Assembly: GCF_003323715.1 (NCBI RefSeq)
Contig: NZ_QOIN01000042.1
Coordinates: 124,001-188,000 of the forward strand
Length of the DNA stretch: 64,000 nucleotides
Reading direction: 5' to 3'
Source: Streptomyces diacarni
GTDB taxonomy: Bacteria > Actinomycetota > Actinomycetes > Streptomycetales > Streptomycetaceae
Made by a program: the position numbers and the translations under genes. Shown here in pieces: positions 45,720 to 54,412 of this stretch. The notes under the pieces are model-generated. The model was not told where the DNA came from. It did no database searches and worked only from the letters and a program-made list of their open reading frames with translations. The first letter of the stretch is position 1; each line of letters begins with the position of its first letter.

Positions 45720-47227
45720 GCACGCCGCCGGCCACCGACGTGCTGGACGTCGACCCCCTTCTCGACGATCCCGCGACGCGGATCGTCGTCTGCTGCGGGT
45801 CCGGAGGCGTCGGCAAGACCACCACGGCCGCCGCGCTGGGCGTCCGCGCGGCGGAACGCGGCCGCAGGACCGTCGTGCTGACCATCGACCCCGCACGGCG
45901 GCTCGCCCAGTCGATGGGCCTCACCGAGCTGGACAACGTCCCCCGCGAGGTGCCCGGCATCGACACCTCGGCGGGCGGTGAACTCCACGCGATGATGCTC
46001 GACATGAAGCGGACGTTCGACGAGGTCGTCGAGGCGCACGCCGACCCCGACCGCGCCAGGGCGATCCTGGAGAACCCCTTCTACCAGTCGCTTTCGGCGG
46101 GCTTCGCCGGCACGCAGGAATACATGGCGATGGAGAAACTCGGCCAGCTGCGCGCCGGAGACGAGTGGGACCTGATCGTCGTCGACACCCCGCCCTCCCG
46201 TTCCGCCCTGGATTTCCTCGACGCCCCCAAGCGACTCGGCTCCTTCCTCGACGGGAAGCTCATCCGCATGCTGATGGCCCCCGCGAGGGTCGGCGGGCGC
46301 GCCGGGATGAAGGTCGTGAACCTGTCCATGGCCGGCCTGTCCATGGTCACCGGCGCCCTCGACAAACTGCTGGGCGCGGGGCTGCTGCGCGACGTGCAGA
46401 CGTTCGTGGCCGCGATGGACACCATGTTCGGCGGCTTCCGCGCCCGCGCCGACGCGACCTACCAGCTGCTCCAGGCGCCGGGCACCGCCTTCCTCGTCGT
46501 CGCCGCACCCGAACGGGACGCGCTGCGCGAAGCCGCGTACTTCGTGGAACGCCTGGCCGCCGACCGGATGCCGCTGGCAGGACTCGTACTCAACCGGATG
46601 CACGGCGGCGCCGCGGCCGGGCTGAGCGCTGAGCGGGCCCTGGCCGCAGCGGAGACGCTCACTGCTGAAAATCTTGAAATCGACGGCATTGTCGATCACC
46701 GCCCAGGGAAGAGTGTCGTGCGGAGCGCTCCGGCGGCCGACGCGGAAGCCCTGGAGGCGCACGAGGCTCCCCAGACTTCCGTGCCCCCCGAAGACCCCGC
46801 ATCCCGCGCAGACAGCGCGGCCTCCGTGGCGCCCGAGACACCCGAAGTCCCCGTGGCTTCCGAAGCTGCCCCGGCTCCCCAAGCCGCCGTGGCTGCCGAG
46901 GACGGCTCCCCCGCCTCGGACTCCCCGGCGGGCTCCGGCCCGCACCCGTCCGACGCGGACACGGCGGAGACGACCGCGACGGACGACGCCGTCGGACTGG
47001 CGGCGGGGCTCCTGCGGCTGCACGCGGAGCGCATGCGCCTGCTGGCACGCGAGCGGCGCACCCGCGACCGCTTCACCACGCTCCACCCGGAGGTGGCGCT
47101 GGCCGAAGTCCCCGCGCTCCCCGGTGACGTCCACGACCTGACAGGACTGCGCACCATCGGAGAACGCCTGGCCCACCAGCACGCGGAGGAGACTCCCGCC
47201 TCACACCGTCCGGCCGACTCCCGCTGA
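45716..47227 (+). CDS. ArsA/GET3-like ATPase, second of two, with a Pro/Ala/Glu insertion
   Basis: 503 aa, Rv3680 type. ATG 45716 with AAGGAGAGG 5 nt upstream. Walker A CCGSGGVGKTTTAAALGV, the aspartate of switch I in LTIDPARRLAQSMG, and switch II VVDTPPSRSALDFL; this second copy keeps the GET3-like catalytic aspartate that the first lacks. LNRMHGG is the A-loop-like motif. Residues about 335-430 are a Pro/Ala/Glu/Asp-rich insertion not seen in standard ArsA proteins, followed by a conserved C-terminal helix region. The two ATPases probably form a heteromer. Confidence 0.9.
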   Translation: MSTPPATDVLDVDPLLDDPATRIVVCCGSGGVGKTTTAAALGVRAAERGRRTVVLTIDPARRLAQSMGLTELDNVPREVPGIDTSAGGELHAMMLDMKRTFDEVVEAHADPDRARAILENPFYQSLSAGFAGTQEYMAMEKLGQLRAGDEWDLIVVDTPPSRSALDFLDAPKRLGSFLDGKLIRMLMAPARVGGRAGMKVVNLSMAGLSMVTGALDKLLGAGLLRDVQTFVAAMDTMFGGFRARADATYQLLQAPGTAFLVVAAPERDALREAAYFVERLAADRMPLAGLVLNRMHGGAAAGLSAERALAAAETLTAENLEIDGIVDHRPGKSVVRSAPAADAEALEAHEAPQTSVPPEDPASRADSAASVAPETPEVPVASEAAPAPQAAVAAEDGSPASDSPAGSGPHPSDADTAETTATDDAVGLAAGLLRLHAERMRLLARERRTRDRFTTLHPEVALAEVPALPGDVHDLTGLRTIGERLAHQHAEETPASHRPADSR

Positions 47228-47244
47228 GCCGCCCGCGTCTGCCC

Positions 47245-47305
47245 GCGAGGAGTCCGCGAGGAGTCCGCGAGGAGTCCGCGAGGAGTCCGCGAGGAGTCCG
47301 CGAGG
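47245..47305. repeat. 11-bp tandem repeat, six copies
   Basis: GCGAGGAGTCC repeats with exact 11-bp spacing directly after the second ArsA-like gene. A further AGCAGGACCGTTTC motif recurs three times in 47335-47410. Nothing else is visible in 47228-47506 except short GC hairpins. Confidence 0.9.
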
Positions 47306-47506
47306 GACGAACCTACCGCCCTACCGCGCCGAGCCCTGGCAGGACCGTTTCTGCTGAACGAGCAGCAGGACCGTTTCGCCGGAGCCGGCAGCAGGACCGT
47401 TTCGCCTGGTTCTCCCGCGCTCAGCAGCACGTCTCCCAGAACGCCTCTCGTAGCAGGCGGCAGGCGGCATGCAGCAGGCCGCACGCAGCACGCGTCTCGC
47501 GAGGGC

Positions 47507-47860
47507 TCAGCCCACAGCGGCGTACCGCGGTTCGTTCTCGGCCGCGTCGAGTTGCACCTCGACTGGCAGCATGATGCCGCTGCTGCGCTCGTACTCCGAG
47601 CGCGCGGTCTCCAGTAGTCGCCGCCAGGACGTGACCGTGGGGCGGCGGCGCAGCAACGCTCTCCGCTCGCGCTCGGTCATTCCTCCCCAGACTCCGAACT
47701 CCACGCGGTTGTCCAGAGCGTCGGCGAGACATTCCGTGCGGACCGGGCAGCCCGTGCACACGGCTTTCGCGCGGTTCTGCGCGGCCCCCTGCACGAACAG
47801 TTCGTCCGGATCCGTAGAGCGGCAGGCCGCCTGCGCGCTCCAATCTGTAACCCAGCTCAT
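47507..47860 (-). CDS. wblA: WhiB-like iron-sulphur regulator WblA
   Basis: 117 aa. ATG 47860 gives MSWVTDWSAQAACRSTDPDE, the WblA start; the frame runs open 40 codons further into the leader and is not used. Four cysteines C13, C35, C38 and C44 ligate a [4Fe-4S] cluster, followed by the GVWGG turn (residues 56-60) and the basic MTERERRALLRRRPTVTSWR helix that contacts DNA with the sigma factor. WblA (orthologue of WhiB4) controls the switch to sporulation and represses antibiotic clusters. The C-terminus is SGIMLPVEVQLDAAENEPRYAAVG, longer and more divergent than the rest. The upstream region to 48426 is long, as known for this gene. Confidence 0.96.
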   Translation of the reverse strand: MSWVTDWSAQAACRSTDPDELFVQGAAQNRAKAVCTGCPVRTECLADALDNRVEFGVWGGMTERERRALLRRRPTVTSWRRLLETARSEYERSSGIMLPVEVQLDAAENEPRYAAVG

Positions 47861-48426
47861 TGCCGGTGCCGTCCTCTCCCGAATCGAGGCTCCCCCACGG
47901 CGGTGAACGGCATATTCACCGTTGCCAGTTGAGGACGTTACGGAAGAGAAGTCCGGACGCAACACCCCCTTCGGGCCCAATCTTGCATGGCCCGAACGGA
48001 CTATGCGTGCCTGTCACATCACCCAACGGAGTGACGAAGAGGTGCCGTAGGGGACAGCGTCGCAGGCGGGGCGAGGGGGAACCGACCGGGAACCGGCCAC
48101 GGTCGGCCCGGCAGGGCCGGAAACCGGCCAGATCCTGACCCGTCGGGATCTCCCGGCACCGTCCCCGACACCGCCACCGCCGTACTCGTGAGACGAACCG
48201 CATGTGCTCATGAGACGAACCGAGGGTGCTCGTGAGGCGGAGGTGAGGTGCTCACGAGGCGGGGAGAGGTGCTCGTGAGGCGAAGGTGAGGTGCTCGTGA
48301 GGCGGAAGTGAGCGGCGGTACCGGAGTGACGACGGGCTCAGACTAGGCGAGGATCACGGCACTGTCCGGCGTTTGCCACGCTTCCCCGCGGGTTCCCCGC
48401 GCCGGCGGCGTCGTAGGCTCTTCTTC
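47861..48426. other. long upstream region of wblA
   Basis: About 565 bp between the divergent wblA and PBP genes. 47880-48020 is mixed in composition and contains the probable wblA promoter. 48020-48180 shows no repeats or ORFs of note. 48185-48311 is the tandem repeat listed separately. Long wblA leaders and multiple regulators are known in the genus. Confidence 0.6.
48185..48311. repeat. 21-23-bp tandem repeat, six copies
   Basis: CTCGTGAGGCGGAAGTGAG-like units begin at 48185, 48208, 48229, 48251, 48272 and 48294. It lies in the shared upstream region of wblA and the PBP gene, close to the PBP start. Confidence 0.85.
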
Positions 48427-50739
48427 ATGGCTAAGAAGCGCGCGGGCCGCGGAGTCAGCCGACCCCAGCAGATCGCCAAGTTCGTCGGCGTCAGTGTGCT
48501 GGCGGGGACGGTGATGGCCGGGCTCGCGCTGCCCGCCGTCGGAACGCTCGGCCTGGCGGCCAAGGGCACGGTCGAGGGCTTCGACGAACTGCCGGCCAAC
48601 ATGAAACGGCCCCCGCTCAGCCAGCGCACCACCATCCTCGACAACGAGGGCGGCGAGATCGCCAAGGTCTACTCCCGTGACCGCACGGTCGTGGACCTGG
48701 ACGACATGTCGCCGTACGTACGCAAGGCGATCGTCGACATCGAGGACGCGCGCTTCTACAAGCACGGAGCCGTCGACCTCAAGGGCGTCCTGCGGGCGCT
48801 GAACCGCAACGCGCGCTCCGGCGAGGTCTCGCAGGGCGCCTCCACCCTCACCCAGCAGTACGTGAAGAACGTCTTCGTCGAGGAGGCCGGCAACGACCCC
48901 GACAAGGTCGCCCAGGCCACCCAGCAGACCATCGGCCGGAAGATCCGCGAGCTGAAGTACGCGATCCAGGTCGAGGAGGAGCTGGGCAAGAAGCAGATCC
49001 TGGAGAACTACCTCAACATCGCGTTCTTCGGGCAGCAGGCCTACGGCGTCGAGGCGGCGGCCCAGCGCTACTTCTCCAAGTCGGCCAAGGAGCTGGACCT
49101 GGACGAGGCGGCCCTGATCGCGGGCCTCGTCCAGTCCCCGACCCGCTACGACCCCGTCGTCCACGAGGACGAGGCCCTCAAGCGGCGCAACGTCGTGCTC
49201 GACCGGATGGCCGTGCGCCACCACATCTCCCGCGCCGAGGCGAAGAAGGCCCAGGAGAAGCCGCTCGGCCTGGATGTGAGCAGCCCGAAGAACGGCTGCA
49301 TCACCTCGACCATGGGCGCCGGCTTCTTCTGCGACTACGTGCGGCGGGTCTTCCTGAACAGCGAGACGTTCGGCGACACCCGCAAGGAGCGGGCCAAGCG
49401 GTGGAACCGCGGCGGTCTCACCATCAAGACCACGCTCGATCCGAAGGCGCAGAAGTCCGTCCAGAACTCGATCCGGTCCCACGTCAACCAGTCCGACAAG
49501 GTCGCGACCGCCGCGGCCATCGTGCAGCCGGGCACGGGAAAGATCCTGGGCATGGGCCAGTCGCGCCCCTACGGCTTCAACGCGCAGAACAACGAGACCC
49601 AGATAAACCTCTCGGTGGACGACGACATGGGCGGCGGAGCCGGCTACCAGCCCGGCTCCACCTTCAAGCCGGTGATCGCCGCGGCCGCGCTCGACAAGGG
49701 CGTCACCCCCTACAAGTCGTACCCCTCCCCCTACCGCATGCAGTACCCGTCGCCCGTCGACACCTGCAAGGGCAAGTGGAGCGGCAAGGCACCGGTCGAG
49801 AACGAGAACTCCAGCGAGGTCGGCCCCTACCGGATGAAGGAGGCGATCGCGAAGTCGGTCAACACCTACTTCGTCTCGCTGATAGGGGACACCGGCATCT
49901 GCCCGGTGACCGACATGGCCAAGAAGATGGGCATCGAGCGCGCCGACGGGAAGAAGATCGACCAGGTCCCCTCGATCTCGCTCGGCACGCAGGAGATGTC
50001 ACCGCTGACGATGGCCGAGGGCTACGCCACCTTCGCCAACCGCGGCGTGCACTGCACCCCCGTCGCCATCGAGTCGATCACCGACGCGCAGGGCAAGAAG
50101 CTCGACGTGCCGAAGACCGAGTGCAAGCGCGCCATGAAGACGAAGACCGCCGACACGGTCAACACGCTGCTGCGCGGCGTGGTCGAGGACGGCACCGGCA
50201 AGAAGGCCGGGCTGAGCGGCCGCGACAGCGCGGGCAAGACGGGCACGACCGACCAGCGGTACGCCGCCTGGTTCGTCGGCTACACCCCGAACATGTCCGG
50301 CGCTGTGTGGGTCGGCGACCCCGCGCACCGCACCAGGATGGTCGACATCAGCATCGGTGGCCACACCTACCCCAAGGTCTTCGGCGGCGAGGTGCCCGGA
50401 CCGATCTGGCGCGACGCGATGACGGGCGCACTCAAGGACGAGGACGCGCCCGACTTCCACCGCGTGCCGATCCGCGACGGCAAGGGCGGCAAGAAACCCC
50501 AGTCGCCGCCCCCCGAGCCGCCCGCGAACACGCCCCCGCCGGACGACGACGCCGACGACGGGGGCGGCGGCCCACCCTCGGACCCCTGGCCTGACGTGAC
50601 GGTGCCGCCGGACCTCGTCGGAGGCGGCGACAACGGCGGCGGTATCGGCGGAGGCCCCGGAGGCGGCTGGCCCGGCGGAAACGGCAACGGCAACGGGGGC
50701 GGCGGATGGGACGTGGGCGGCGGTGGCGGCTGGCCGTAA
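48427..50739 (+). CDS. bifunctional penicillin-binding protein (PonA2-like)
   Basis: Peptidoglycan glycosyltransferase and transpeptidase, 770 aa. ATG 48427 (MAKKRAGRG), one membrane anchor (FVGVSVLAGTVMAGLALPAVG). The glycosyltransferase has E106 in VDIEDARFYKHGAVD, QGASTLTQQYVKN and RKIRELKYAIQVEEELGKK. The transpeptidase has S411 in PGSTFKPVIAAAA, the SVN triad in AKSVNTYFV and KTGTT. The last 70 residues are Pro/Gly/Asp-rich. PASTA domains are absent. The gene order wblA-PBP matches Rv3681c-Rv3682 (whiB4-ponA2). Confidence 0.95.
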   Translation: MAKKRAGRGVSRPQQIAKFVGVSVLAGTVMAGLALPAVGTLGLAAKGTVEGFDELPANMKRPPLSQRTTILDNEGGEIAKVYSRDRTVVDLDDMSPYVRKAIVDIEDARFYKHGAVDLKGVLRALNRNARSGEVSQGASTLTQQYVKNVFVEEAGNDPDKVAQATQQTIGRKIRELKYAIQVEEELGKKQILENYLNIAFFGQQAYGVEAAAQRYFSKSAKELDLDEAALIAGLVQSPTRYDPVVHEDEALKRRNVVLDRMAVRHHISRAEAKKAQEKPLGLDVSSPKNGCITSTMGAGFFCDYVRRVFLNSETFGDTRKERAKRWNRGGLTIKTTLDPKAQKSVQNSIRSHVNQSDKVATAAAIVQPGTGKILGMGQSRPYGFNAQNNETQINLSVDDDMGGGAGYQPGSTFKPVIAAAALDKGVTPYKSYPSPYRMQYPSPVDTCKGKWSGKAPVENENSSEVGPYRMKEAIAKSVNTYFVSLIGDTGICPVTDMAKKMGIERADGKKIDQVPSISLGTQEMSPLTMAEGYATFANRGVHCTPVAIESITDAQGKKLDVPKTECKRAMKTKTADTVNTLLRGVVEDGTGKKAGLSGRDSAGKTGTTDQRYAAWFVGYTPNMSGAVWVGDPAHRTRMVDISIGGHTYPKVFGGEVPGPIWRDAMTGALKDEDAPDFHRVPIRDGKGGKKPQSPPPEPPANTPPPDDDADDGGGGPPSDPWPDVTVPPDLVGGGDNGGGIGGGPGGGWPGGNGNGNGGGGWDVGGGGGWP

Positions 50740-50820
50740 CCGGCCCGGGGGCCGGGCCCGGTGCCGACACCGGCGCCCGACCCTCTCGCACGTAGGCCCG
50801 CCGGCACCGGCAATGGATAT

Positions 50821-50840
50821 CCGGACGTTCGAATGTCCGG
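50821..50840. other. near-perfect 20-bp palindrome
   Basis: CCGGACGTTCGAATGTCCGG (18 of 20 positions symmetric around TTCGAA), between the converging PBP and YqeY genes. A hairpin terminator or a binding site; a second small hairpin lies at 50757-50772. Confidence 0.4.
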
Positions 50841-50913
50841 CTGTCCGGCTGTCCCGCACGGCAACCCGGCGAGGCAGGCCGGAAGGAATACTGCGCCAGG
50901 CGGGCCGGAAGGG

Positions 50914-51378
50914 CTACTGCGCGAGGCGCTTCTTGACGGCAGCGGCGACACGGCCGCCCTCCGCCCGGTCCCCGACCCTCGGGTTGACGATCTTCATGAC
51001 GGCCCCCATCGCCCTGGGACCCTCGGCACCGGCGGCCCGGGCCTCCTCCACGGCCTCGGCGACGAGCGTCGCCAGTTCCTCGTCGGAGAGCTGCTGGGGC
51101 AGGTAGTCCGCCAGAACCTCCCCCTCGGCCCGCTCCCGCTCGGCCTGCTCCGTCCGGCCGCCGCCCGCGAACGCCTCGGCCGCCTCGCGCCGCTTCTTCG
51201 CCTCACGGGTGATGACCTTCTGCACCTCGTCGTCGGAGAGCTCGCGCGCGCTGGTGCCCGCGACCTCCTCCTTCGTGATCGCGGAAAGGGTCATCCGAAG
51301 CGTGGCGGAGCGCAGCTCGTCGCGCTCCTTGATCGCTGCGGTCAGGTCGTCCTGCAGCCGGGACTTGAGCGTGGTCAT
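50914..51378 (-). CDS. GatB/YqeY domain protein
   Basis: 154 aa, start ATG 51378 (the frame is open above but runs antisense to the phosphoesterase). The sequence MTTLKSRLQDDLTAAIKERD, then RSATLRMTLSAITKEEV and LADYLPQQLSDEELATLVAE, is the standard YqeY pattern of a helical bundle related to the GatB tail of tRNA amidotransferase. No catalytic residues are known. It ends 175 bp from the PBP stop, convergent. Such proteins may bind tRNA or ribosomes, which is inference from the GatB similarity. Confidence 0.9.
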   Translation of the reverse strand: MTTLKSRLQDDLTAAIKERDELRSATLRMTLSAITKEEVAGTSARELSDDEVQKVITREAKKRREAAEAFAGGGRTEQAERERAEGEVLADYLPQQLSDEELATLVAEAVEEARAAGAEGPRAMGAVMKIVNPRVGDRAEGGRVAAAVKKRLAQ

Positions 51379-51492
51379 GAGGTCAGTGTGCCACCCGCCG
51401 TGTACCTGACGCCCGGCATATGAGGGCCCGCACCGGCCCACGTGATCACCGCGCGCCTCCGCGTACGAGCCCGGATCTGCAACCATGGGGCC

Positions 51493-52437
51493 ATGCGCGC
51501 GCGATACCGGATCCCCCTCAAGACAGCCGTCGGCCTCACCGCGTTCGGCGCGGCCTGCGTGGGATACGCGGCGGGCGTCGAAGCCCGCTCGTTCCGCCTG
51601 CGCCGGGTCTCCGTGCCCGTCCTGCCGCCCGGTATGCACCCGCTGCGCGTCCTCCAGGTCTCCGACATCCACATGGTCTGCGGCCAGCGCAAGAAGCAGC
51701 GGTGGCTGCGCGAGCTGGCGGCCCTGCGGCCCGACTTCGTGATCAACACAGGGGACAACCTGTCCGACACCGAGGGCGTCCCCGAAGTCCTCGACGCCCT
51801 GGGCCCGTTGATGGAGTACCCGGGCGCGTACGTCTTCGGCTCGAACGACTACTACGGACCGAAGCCGCGCAACCCCGCGAAGTATCTGCGGGAGAAGGCC
51901 AGCGGCCGGCACGGCCTGAACGGCAACGCACCCGCCGTCGGCGCCATCCACAACCCGTGGGAGGAGCTGCGCGACGCCTTCGACGCCGCCGGCTGGATCG
52001 GCCTGACCAACACCAGGGGCCGCCTCAAACTGGACGGCGGCCAGGAGATCGCGCTGACCGGCCTGGACGACCCGCACATCAAGCGCGACCGGTACGGCGA
52101 GGTGGCCGGCGGCCCCGAGGAGGACGCGGACTTCTCCCTCGCCGTCGTACACGCTCCGTACCTGCGCGTACTCGACGCGTTCACCGCGGACCGCTACCCC
52201 CTGATCCTCGCCGGGCACACCCACGGCGGCCAGCTCTGCGTCCCCTTCTACGGCGCCCTGGTCACCAACTGCGACCTCGACACCGAGCGGGTCAAGGGGC
52301 TCTCCACCCACCGGGCCGGCGGACACGAGTCGTACCTCCACGTCAGCGCGGGCTGCGGCACCAACCGCTACACCCCGGTCCGCTTCGCCTGCCCCCCGGA
52401 GGCCACCCTCCTCACCCTCCACCCCCGCGAGTCCTGA
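51493..52437 (+). CDS. metallophosphoesterase
   Basis: 314 aa, Rv3683 type. ATG 51493 is used (MRARYRIPLKTAVGLTAFGA gives a signal-like N-terminal helix); the frame begins earlier at 51442. The metal-site motifs are ordered as usual: LQVSDIHMV (Dx(H)), VINTGDNLSD (GDx), VFGSNDYYG (GNHD-like with S and D), VVHAPYL and LAGHTHGGQLCVPF (GHxH). It follows the calcineurin-like family anchored to the membrane. The substrate is unknown. The next gene on this strand is the tRNA. Confidence 0.92.
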   Translation: MRARYRIPLKTAVGLTAFGAACVGYAAGVEARSFRLRRVSVPVLPPGMHPLRVLQVSDIHMVCGQRKKQRWLRELAALRPDFVINTGDNLSDTEGVPEVLDALGPLMEYPGAYVFGSNDYYGPKPRNPAKYLREKASGRHGLNGNAPAVGAIHNPWEELRDAFDAAGWIGLTNTRGRLKLDGGQEIALTGLDDPHIKRDRYGEVAGGPEEDADFSLAVVHAPYLRVLDAFTADRYPLILAGHTHGGQLCVPFYGALVTNCDLDTERVKGLSTHRAGGHESYLHVSAGCGTNRYTPVRFACPPEATLLTLHPRES

Positions 52438-52475
52438 CCCGCGGGACCCCCGCGGCCGACCCCGGGAAACCCGAT

Positions 52476-52504
52476 TTCACCTCAGCGCTCCCCTGAGCTA
52501 AAGT
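52476..52504 (+). promoter_or_regulatory. candidate promoter of tRNA-Pro
   Basis: TTCACC (52476-52481), 17-bp spacer, TAAAGT (52499-52504), 14 nt before the tRNA. A fair match to a sigma-HrdB promoter. Confidence 0.5.
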
Positions 52505-52962
52505 AGTCCTCGTTGCTTCGGGGTGTAGCGCAGCTTGGCAGCGCGCTTCGTTCGGGACGAAGAGGTCGTGGGTTCAAATCCCGCCACCCCGACAGAGAAA
52601 CAGCAACCAGGGCCCGTCTTCCATGCGGAAGGTGGGCCCTGGTTGCGTCGTGAGTGACTATAGCTCCGTGGATCGCACCACTCCGCCTCCAGACGCGCGA
52701 GAACCCTCGACGTCACGAGCGCGAAGATCGACTCCGCCTCTATGAGCTCAGGCTCTCCCTGCCACTCGTGCGCCTGACCCGGCATGCACTCACGGAGACC
52801 AAGGAAGGCGTCGGACAGCAGACCACACGTCAGGCCGCCGCCGGATACCGCAAGGACCACCTGGAGCCAGGGCGAATCAGTGGTACGTGCTGCCGCCGCG
52901 AAGAAACCGCCTCCGACAAAGAGCAAGATCAGAAGTGCACAGCACCGACCACCCCGTGTCAC
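52498..52962 (-). CDS. doubtful small membrane protein reading antisense into the tRNA
   Basis: 154 codons from GTG 52962. The first 60 residues contain two hydrophobic stretches ([18 protein letters not shown] and [19 protein letters not shown]) and look like a real small membrane protein with lower GC than its neighbours. The last 35 residues, [19 protein letters not shown] and onward, are simply the tRNA read on the other strand, an artefact seen in many genomes. The gene is either very short and ends earlier by frameshift, or is a remnant. It begins inside one arm of the operator-like inverted repeat. Confidence 0.35.
   Translation of the reverse strand: MTRGGRCCALLILLFVGGGFFAAAARTTDSPWLQVVLAVSGGGLTCGLLSDAFLGLRECMPGQAHEWQGEPELIEAESIFALVTSRVLARLEAEWCDPRSYSHSRRNQGPPSAWKTGPGCCFSVGVAGFEPTTSSSRTKRAAKLRYTPKQRGLL
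52519..52592 (+). tRNA. tRNA-Pro (anticodon CGG)
   Basis: 74 nt. The acceptor stem CGGGGTG/CACCCCG pairs fully, discriminator base A. D arm GCGC/GCGC with AGCTTGGCA loop, anticodon stem CTTCG/CGAAG with loop TTCGGGA (anticodon CGG, reading CCG), T arm GTGGG/CCCGC with TTCAAAT. CCA is not encoded. A strong terminator follows 10 nt later. Confidence 0.97.
52603..52646 (+). terminator. terminator of tRNA-Pro
   Basis: Perfect 13-bp arms (52603-52615 and 52634-52646) with an 18-nt loop, directly after the tRNA. Confidence 0.85.
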
Positions 52963-52995
52963 TTAGCGGCAGGGTAACTAAGTGACACGGGGTGG
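52949..52995. promoter_or_regulatory. operator-like perfect 17-bp inverted repeat
   Basis: Arms 52949-52965 and 52979-52995 are perfect complements, separated by 13 nt. Each arm carries GTCACTTA at its inner end and CACCCCG outside. Located between the doubtful membrane protein and the TetR gene; contains half-sites shared with two further sites. Confidence 0.7.
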
Positions 52996-53046
52996 CAAGG
53001 GACTCCCGGCGAGCCTCCGAAGCGGAGCGCACAGCTGGCACATTGC

Positions 53047-53077
53047 GTCACTTAATGCCAAAATGGCACTCAGTGAA
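53047..53077. promoter_or_regulatory. second GTCACTTA operator-like site
   Basis: GTCACTTA (53047-53054), 15 nt, TCAGTGAA (53070-53077). It lies 25 nt before the TetR start codon, where autoregulation would occur. Confidence 0.7.
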
Positions 53078-53101
53078 CGTGAGGGTGAAGGGTGGCGCAC
53101 G

Positions 53102-53821
53102 ATGGCCGACGACGTGGCAGCGACCGAACGCAGCCGTGGCGGGATGAGTGAGCAGCGGCGCCGTCGCGTACGTCTGGAGATCTCGCGGGAGGCGGCACGC
53201 CTATTCTGGGCGCAGGGCGTCGACGGCACGAGCGGTGACCAGATCGCGGAGGCGGTGGGTCTGTCGACCCGCACCATCTGGCGGCATTTCCGCAGCAAGG
53301 AGAGCTGTGCGGAGCCGATCGTGGCGCAGAGCGTGGAGTGGGAACTGACCTCTCTGCGCAGTTGGCCACTGCACCGCTCCCTGGAGGAGCACTTCGCCAC
53401 GGAGGCGAAGCGGTTTGTCAACGAGATCAGCCCGCTGGAGCAGGCCGACGCCGGGCTGGGCGTCAAGATGATGCGCTTGGCCGAGACCGAACCGGCCCTG
53501 CGCACGGCCTGGCTGATGGCCTGCGACCAGGTGGAACACGAACTCGCCGGGGTCATCGCGACTCGCCTCGGACGCAAGCCCGACGACCTCGAGGTACGTC
53601 TGCACGCCGCCGCCACCGGGGCCTCCCTGCGCGTCATCAACGAGTACGTCGGCGCCGGCCTTCTGGACGGCGCCGATCCACGAGAGCTCGGTGACGAGAA
53701 CTTCGCTTTCATCGCGGACGCCGTCCGCACGGCCACCGGAGGCGCCGTGGGCGACCCGGTCCACGTCGACGGGGCACCCGCCGAGCCGGACGAGGCCGCT
53801 GCTGACCGACAGGGGATCTGA
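53102..53821 (+). CDS. TetR-family regulator
   Basis: 239 aa. ATG 53102 with GAAGGGTGG upstream; longer starts at 52982 and 53063 would overlap the operator sites and are rejected. The N-terminal helix-turn-helix is RLEISREAARLFWAQGVDGT to GLSTRTIWRHFRSKESC, which is the TetR pattern. The rest is a helical ligand-binding domain of unknown specificity (LMACDQVEHELAGVIATRLG). The gene is next to two copies of the operator motif and about 600 bp upstream of the DUF3159 gene, which carries the third copy, so it is the likely repressor of both. Confidence 0.9.
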   Translation: MADDVAATERSRGGMSEQRRRRVRLEISREAARLFWAQGVDGTSGDQIAEAVGLSTRTIWRHFRSKESCAEPIVAQSVEWELTSLRSWPLHRSLEEHFATEAKRFVNEISPLEQADAGLGVKMMRLAETEPALRTAWLMACDQVEHELAGVIATRLGRKPDDLEVRLHAAATGASLRVINEYVGAGLLDGADPRELGDENFAFIADAVRTATGGAVGDPVHVDGAPAEPDEAAADRQGI

Positions 53822-53904
53822 GCGGCGCCCCTGAGCGGCACACTCCGGCGGCCTCAGCCACGGACGCGGGAGCGGAGCCGTCCGCTGCTGCCTGCACCGT
53901 GCAC

Positions 53905-54410
53905 GCCACCTCAACACGCGAGGTCCCCAGAGCATGGCCTCTCCGGTGCGTTCTTGCCCCTTCGGGGTGTTCGCGTGCAGGTCAGCCAGGTCCGGGTGGT
54001 CCTGCCGTAGCCGGCGCAGGTAGGGCACTGTCCGCTCAAGCCCGATCCGCGGCGGGCGAGGCTCGTGCCAGGAAGACGGCGTCGGCCTCGGCGTGCGGAT
54101 GCTCCGCCGGAGCCCTCCGGTAGGGCCCCTCCGGTGCGGAGTCGGCCAGCACGTCGCGCATCGCGGCGGAGCCGCGCACCGTGCGCGGCAGCACACCCTG
54201 TACCGCACCAGGGGTTGCGACGTCCGCGACGGCCGCGACCTCCACGAGGAGTCGGCGGCGGACTGAGCGAGACGGCTGACGCGGGGGAGGTCGACAGCGA
54301 GCGCCGAACCGTCGGCGAGGCCGTGCTCGCCCTACCGGAGGACGGGCGACCCGCTGGGCGGGGAGTTCGCCGAGGTGTGGCCCAGGGCACACCGCACGGG
54401 GTGGCTTCGA
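53905..54410 (-). pseudogene. decayed gene, unknown function
   Basis: On the minus strand, three stretches with strong codon-type GC bias and protein-like composition follow one another in different frames: GEHGLADGSALAVDLPRVSR, then AMRDVLADSAPEGPYRRAPA, then ERTVPYLRRLRQDHPDLADL followed by HANTPKGQERTGEAMLWG. A TAG stop precedes the first one. At least two frameshifts and one stop are needed to join them. No family is recognised. The rest of 53822-54486 holds the third operator at its right end. Confidence 0.45.
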
Positions 54411-54412
54411 TC

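Noticed and set aside
52519..52995. attL/attR pair from tRNA-Pro
   Set aside because: Only an 8-bp match (CCACCCCG) to the tRNA 3' end recurs at 52949, and no integrase gene is seen; too weak to call an attachment site.
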